Notes under the pieces: generated by a model
What the model was told of the DNA's origin: nothing
The model's input: the letters and a program-made list of their open reading frames with translations, nothing else
Database searches by the model: none
Translations under genes and position numbers: made by a program
Part shown: in pieces, positions 1 to 64,000 of the stretch
How positions within the stretch are numbered: position 1 is the first letter of the stretch
How the letters are laid out: each line of letters opens with the position of its first letter
From: Datnioides undecimradiatus
Taxonomy: Eukaryota; Chordata; Actinopteri; Lobotiformes; Datnioididae
Length of the DNA: 64,000 bases
Assembly (NCBI GenBank): GCA_008933995.1
Contig: WARS01000014.1
Span: forward strand, 4,387,192-4,451,191
Direction: 5' to 3'

Positions 1-2871
1 GAAAAGCTTTATCGATATTTGGTGATGTGATGCCGATTTGTTTTAAGCACTATATGCGGCTTTTAATGGTCGCATTTGAAAAAAATCTAAGTGTATTCAG
101 GCGAAGCAGGCAAAGCAAACATGACAAATTTGTTGTGTCATGAATTTTTGGCCGTGTCATCCAGCCATACCCAACACCATCCCTCCCAGCATTTTTCTTC
201 TTACTGTCAATAGTTCCTGCGGTCCCTGGAGAGCCATCTATGGCAGGTTGACATTATTTTCCTATTTCACATCTACTCCTCGGCCTGTTTGACATATTTT
301 GTTCCTTTGTCACCTCTGCAACAACATACTTTTTATAGTTTTGCCTCCAGCAGTATGACGTACACAGGTACTTGACAGCACAAGTGCGGTGGCTCAATTA
401 TAGGAATAACACGCTGGGGAGTTTTTCTTTTTTTCCCCCTCCTCACTCAAACTGGAGTGGAACCAGCAGATTTTGACGGATTAGCCTCATTATACTCTTC
501 ATATTGACTTCTATTAAAAAACCCCCAGACAGACACTCACATCATGATGTATGATGAAGACATCTTTAGGAACAAAAAGACAGTGTATTTCCTTCTTTGT
601 GCTACACAGCGTCCCTCTGATGGTGATGATATTTTTAACCAAGAACAACAAGCCCTGTGATTGTTATTCCACTACTTAGCACCATAGAATATCTAGCCAT
701 GGTTACTAATGCTATTCTAAGATCTATTTGCATTAATCAGGATTTTAAAAAAGATTGCATGGCACTCATTACACATGGGGTACTGTTGGCAAACACACAC
801 ATACACGCAAAAAGCATCCAAATACTAGGAGAAACACTATAAAACAGGCTGGAAAATAAGCATTAATCAAATATGTTCTTGCACACAGAGAGAAAAAAGA
901 AATATCTGAAATAAACTGAAGTATTGTAAATTAAAGCCTGTCCAACCACTTAAGTTTGAGCTAAACCCTCATCATTTTTGAACAAAGGTGAAGAAAATTG
1001 ACCATTCTGCCTGCATTTATGGGACATTCATCATTCATAAATTAGACAACCTTTCACTTCCTGTATTTCTATTGCTCGAGTGTGTGGCCAGAGTCCATTT
1101 TTATCAAAAATGTTTCTGCTCAATTGGAAACACGGGAAATCTAATTCAGCATAAGCTTCTAATCTTCTAAATTTCATTTTATGGGCGAAGTGAGTTAATG
1201 CCTGGCTTCGTGTGGTGGAAACAATAAGTGGGGAAAGTGATTTTAACTAAAAGAAAGTACCCTGCCTTGGTCTGATAAGTGAGCTCATCCCTAATCCTAA
1301 TTGTGTCAAAGGCAGGATTTACCACTTCATTTTCTAAACAAGCACCAGGGCATCACACCATAGTGTGGTTTGCAATCAATCTCATGTGAATATTGCAACG
1401 TGTTGGTTAATTTTGCAGTGTGCACAAAGGCATGGGGGCGAGTACCTTTTCTTGGGGAAATAATTGGCTGTAGCTGTCTGTAAATACGTGGTTTAAATCA
1501 TAACCCTGCTTATCAGCTGCTCGCCAGTCCTGCGCTGTGTGAGGGAGAGGAGGGAGGGTGCGAAGCAAAAGTCCTTTTTCACATTTAAAATTAAAATTTT
1601 ATTTCAAACCAAGCCAGTTTTAAAGGATAAATCCTGGCAATATTAAGCCCATTTTCCAGAGTGGACTATACTCATCTAAAATGTCCACAACTCAGAAAAT
1701 TTCACTTGCATTTCAAATACTTTGAGCTCCCAGGGATATCAAAAGCACATTTTCTAGGTGGCAAACAAAGTGCAGTAATCCCTGGTGGAGATGCTTCCAT
1801 CCAGTTTGCTTCTATTCTATTCTATAATCCTGTATGGCTGACCAAGCAAAGCCAAGAATGACTCATCTTGTCTTAAGACCTCTAATTGTTCTCTCAACCA
1901 TGTTAAAACTGTAGTCCTTGGAACCAAATGCGGCCTTTAAAAACAGGAAAATTCCATTTAGTCTATTGACTGCATCATCTTCTTTATTTTTTTGTAAATA
2001 GACTTTATACAGGTGGACTAGAACCTGCTGGGTACACCAAGATAAGGTTCAAAGCTGATATGTTTCTATGATTCTACAAGTTCACTGTGTTGTCCCTCAG
2101 GTGGCAAAACAGAGAATGTCTTCATTATATCACCATAGGTCCCCATTGATGTGTTACTGAACTGGCCTACTGAGCACTGGGCTCCTGGGCCAGAGCACCC
2201 TGAAGTGATATTTCCTTGTGAAAGTCAATCATGCGACTACAAAGACACACAAAAAGACCTCAGATACACCACAAGAAAGAGACACTGCAAAGAGACACTG
2301 TATCTCTTTAAAATGGGTGAACACTACAGAGGAGGGGTGGACGGGCCTTTCACGTGTCCGGGCCAGTGGGCCCCTAGTCTAATAATCCATCCATGATTCG
2401 GATGTAAATAACTTTCAATAACCCTTCTGAATACCACTGATGCCAAATTAAATATGTTTTTGGAAAACTAAGCAAATTGTTTTTTTCACTTAAGAGAAAT
2501 CACATACTAAACCATTTGCATCAAACACTCTCCAATGAGTTAGTTCTCTTTGCAAAACTGTGGTTCATAGTTCATTGAAAAAAATATAAAATATTAGTCA
2601 GTTTTCACTGTGTATAGCTCGAAATCACCTGTGGTTGGTTGCGTTACAGATGCAAGTAATTCAAGATGCGGCATATGGAAAATAGTTACCAGCATCGTTT
2701 CTGTTGAATAGTTTTGAACGAAGCGAAAATGACTTGTAACAACATAAAAGCACGTTATACAACTGTCTCTGGTATTAATTTGGATACTTTTTGCAGTGCA
2801 GGAAAGTGAATGGACATCCATGAAATCCCGTGCGTCTCCTGGGGGACCTGTGGGTGCGCTCTGAGGGTGCA
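1..2871. other. 5' flanking region of gria1, no gene recognised
   Basis: About 2.9 kb upstream of the gene. The open frames here are short (100 codons or fewer), without recognisable motifs, and on both strands. The only structured element I can point to is a dispersed repeat near 2160-2395. Distal regulatory sequence is possible but nothing specific can be read. Confidence 0.6.
2160..2395 (+). repeat. Dispersed teleost repeat with ACTACAAAGACACA-type core
   Basis: The segment starts in a CTGGGCTCCTGGGCCAGAGC stretch and runs through purine-rich units (ACTACAAAGACACACAAAAAG, AGACACTGCAAAGAGACACT). It ends in a GC-rich part with GGGGTGGACGGGCC and CCGGGCCAGTGGGCCCCTAG. This order, with CAAAGAGACAC units between two GC-rich blocks, recalls a family common in fish introns. 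The identification is from memory, and the element class is unknown to me. Confidence 0.45.
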
Positions 2872-3269
2872 CACTGCAAAAAATATTCACCCCGCAAGTC
2901 ATTTTCGCAAGTGCTGTGGGCGAAAGTGTCCTTTTTGTTTTAGAGGCGAAGACATTCTTCAGTAAGGTGCGATAATACCACTTGTTTTTCTGTGCAAAGC
3001 TGCTTTTTGAAGCAAAAAATAGAAATGTTTGTCATTTGTCGACATGTCATTTCCTCCACGAGCGATCCGCTCTCTCCTACCCTGTTGCAGTGACACTTCT
3101 CCGCAGACATATCTTCAAGGAACCGAAATATCATTGCAAACGAAAAAAAAAAAAATCCAAGTGAATCACCCCGTCGCATCGTGCAAAATTCAGCTGTTTT
3201 AAGATAAACAGGAACTGAATTGACATCGAGGCTCAACAGCTTTTCAAGACCGGCACATTTTTTGCAGTG
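2872..3269. mobile_element. Candidate MITE with 13-bp terminal inverted repeats
   Basis: CACTGCAAAAAAT at 2872-2884 is repeated as its exact reverse complement at 3257-3269, bounding a 398-bp segment with no coding potential. The next base differs and the one after matches. A third TTTTTGCAGTGCAG motif lies just outside, near 2790-2803. I cannot see a clean target-site duplication, so transposon origin is inferred from the inverted ends only. The right end is 265 bp upstream of the gria1 ATG, so the element sits at or near the promoter. Confidence 0.4.
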
Positions 3270-3534
3270 CAGCTAATGCTGAAGTCACTCTCCGTCTCAT
3301 ACAACAGCAGCCAAGGACACGAGAGCATCAGCAGAGAGAGGGAAAAGAGGAGAGAGAAAGGTGCCTCCTCTCGCCATTGCGATAATTGTCTCGCTGTTGT
3401 CTCGATCCTGCTGTAAATGCTGCTCTAACAGGAGGCGATAGGAGTGGAGGAGAAGCGGGGAATTTAACTTCACACACGGACAAACCTATGCTCGGATTTC
3501 GGCTCTTTTTCCCTTCGCCAATGCAAAAGGAAAT
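3270..3534 (+). promoter_or_regulatory. gria1: Probable gria1 promoter-proximal region and 5' UTR
   Basis: 265 bp directly upstream of the ATG, with a purine tract near 3327-3360 (GAGAGAGGG and AAAGAGGAGAGAG units). No convincing TATA box is seen. A four-codon uORF (ATG CTG CTC TAA) lies at 3417-3428. The transcription start cannot be placed from sequence alone, so the UTR boundary is unknown. Confidence 0.4.
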
Positions 3535-62401
<58,867 letters not shown>

Positions 62402-64000
62402 GTCAGAGCCAGTTTGATAAACCCTGCGGGTAACCCACCACCACTGGGAGTGTGGGGGGGGATATGTTGGGAGGGGGGTAACCGGCAGGCCCATGCTGCA
62501 CTACCACTCTAGCAACACTTAATCTCTCTGTGGTGTGGTGAAGGGCAAAGGAAAAGTGCCGAGGGGGGTGATTATTTGGCCTGCGGTGGCTGAATTTGAA
62601 AACCACAGAGGGATAAATTCATCTCATCAAAATCATCTCCCCTGCTTAAAAAACAGGAACAAAGATGTATTTTAAATTGATCACCGTGTGCTAAATACAC
62701 CAGTTGGGCGCTCAAGCTCAATAATATTTAAAGATCACACATTCATTTAGCGTATTTTGAATTGATTCTGTTTTATTTAACTTTGATTCTTAACTTTTGA
62801 CAAAAGATACAACTGAGACATCTGTGTTGCATAAGTGAGGGTAAGCAGTGTGCCGGTTACCCAAAGTGATATAGTAATACACATCTACTGCCTTAGGGAG
62901 CAAGCCAACCAAGATAGATGGAGTATTAATGCATATCACTTTGACTCCGATGTTTCTAATGATGCTTATGCTGTATACAGACGGGTGACAAATTATAGGA
63001 AAAACCTGGATAAATGAGTGGAGAAACAAAGGCAGATGTGTCCACACAGGTGCACAGCGTGGTACAGTTAACATCCAATCGTGCTTTGTGGCTTGTATAA
63101 AATTGCCACGGGGGCCCAGTTGACTGTGATTTGGTGTGAAGATGTTGAGAGGAAAACATCTAAGTGACTCTGAAAGACAGTTCATTGTTGGGGCACAATG
63201 ACCGCTCATTGGGTTGGTGTTTCAGTAGAGCAGTGACATAAGTGACATCTATATTTAGATCTATTGGAAAGACTTTATCTGCATAAGATATCACAGGCAT
63301 ATCACTTTAGTGCACTGTGGAAGGAAAAACAGAGGAGTAACTCTTCTGCAGGTGACTGAGAATGTCAGTGTAAGATGACATAGTGAAGGGATATTATAGG
63401 AGACATACAGGAATGCATATTTTACCGAGCAGTGTTGTACAACCTGATACAGCCAGAGGTCTGTGGAGATGTAGAAGAAGGTGATCTGGGCATATGACCC
63501 ATCCTTCACCATAGTCTCAACAAGTGGGCGAGCGCATGTGGAATGTACGCTAAGAGAACGCCACAGGCCTGAATGGTTGACCCATTCATGGGCATCTGTT
63601 GGCTCTGTTATGCTTGTGTGTGTGTTGTGAGTGTGTGTGCCAGCAAGTCATTTCCCTGACATAGTTTGGACCCACTTGTTCCTGTAAAGGGAAGGATCAC
63701 TGCAAAGGAATACAACGTTATTCTGAGTGATCCCGTTCATCCTATGGTGACTGATAGGAGTGAGCTCTTTTAGGATTACAGTGCCCCCACCCATAGGACA
63801 CGGGGGTGGAATCATCGATTGGTTTATGAGTATGAAAATGATGTGAATCAGATTCTACGGGCATCACTTTAACCACTCAACTCAACTGAACACCTGTGGG
63901 AGATTCAGGACACCAACTAAGGGATTACCTTTGGAAGAACTTTGTTCAGCATTCTGGTAGGGTTCAATCAATATTATGGCACAAAGGTGCTTTTCAGTCG
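62402..64000 (+). other. gria1: gria1 intron 14, 5' part (continues past the window)
   Basis: Starts with donor GTCAGA. A GT-rich, G-rich stretch follows near 62440-62480, then a Tc1-like relic from about 62970 to the edge. No flip or M4 exon is seen in these 1.6 kb. Confidence 0.8.
62970..64000 (+). mobile_element. Tc1/mariner-like DNA transposon relic (transposase decayed)
   Basis: From about 63664 a plus frame reads LVPVKGRITAKEYNVILSD, then SAPTHRTRG, YEYENDVNQIL and STEHLWEI. These are the order and spacing of the C-terminal catalytic part of Tc1-like transposases (VPV-GR-, DNAP-H-A-G, EYENDVN, PIEHLWEI). In-frame stops break it, for example the TAG just before DYSAP. A few codons are missing after VHPMV, and Tyr stands where an Asp before N-A-P is expected. 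Upstream, 63184-63600 looks like the matching N-terminal part with more stops. The left border, near ACGGGTGACAAATTATAGG, is uncertain, and the right end is outside the window. Not functional. Confidence 0.72.

Overview
This window looks like a teleost fish chromosome segment. It has vertebrate intron-exon structure, many CA/TG microsatellites, degenerate BEL/Pao and Tc1-like transposon relics, and several dispersed repeats of types I know from percomorph-like fish genomes. It holds one recognisable gene on the plus strand: an AMPA-type ionotropic glutamate receptor subunit best matched to GluA1 (gria1; gria1a and gria1b cannot be told apart here). Fourteen coding exons can be placed from the initiator ATG at 3535 to the end of the flop exon at 62401. 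They splice in one open frame of 2460 nt (820 codons), and every junction is GT-AG. The rest of the gene (flip exon, M4 exon, C-terminal tail and 3' UTR) lies beyond the right edge.

Layout: 1-3534 is 5' flank and putative 5' UTR, with one dispersed repeat and a candidate MITE close to exon 1. Exons 1-2 (3535-3901) encode the signal peptide and the start of the amino-terminal domain. A 17.4 kb intron 2 follows, with a BEL/Pao relic on the minus strand and copies of dispersed repeats. Exons 3-9 (21330-35884) complete the amino-terminal domain and reach the start of the ligand-binding domain. Exons 10-13 (40326-58464) encode the ligand-binding lobes, M1, the pore loop and M3, and are split by a 16.3 kb intron 11. 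The flop exon is at 62287-62401, followed in the next intron by a Tc1-like transposase relic (about 62970 to the window end).

The predicted protein is a glutamate-gated cation channel subunit of excitatory synapses. It has glutamine at the Q/R site (calcium-permeable type) and intact agonist-contact residues. Its most distinctive feature is a Gln/Pro/Thr-rich cytoplasmic M1-M2 loop about 25 residues longer than in mammalian GluA1. I saw no second protein-coding gene, no tRNA or rRNA gene and no CRISPR array. I found no convincing undescribed system. The observations worth a second look are the loop expansion, a 34-bp-period tandem array in intron 9, an overlapping uORF, a 48-bp palindromic microsatellite, and the placement of the transposon relics. 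Family names for repeats come from memory of teleost repeats, not from a database search.
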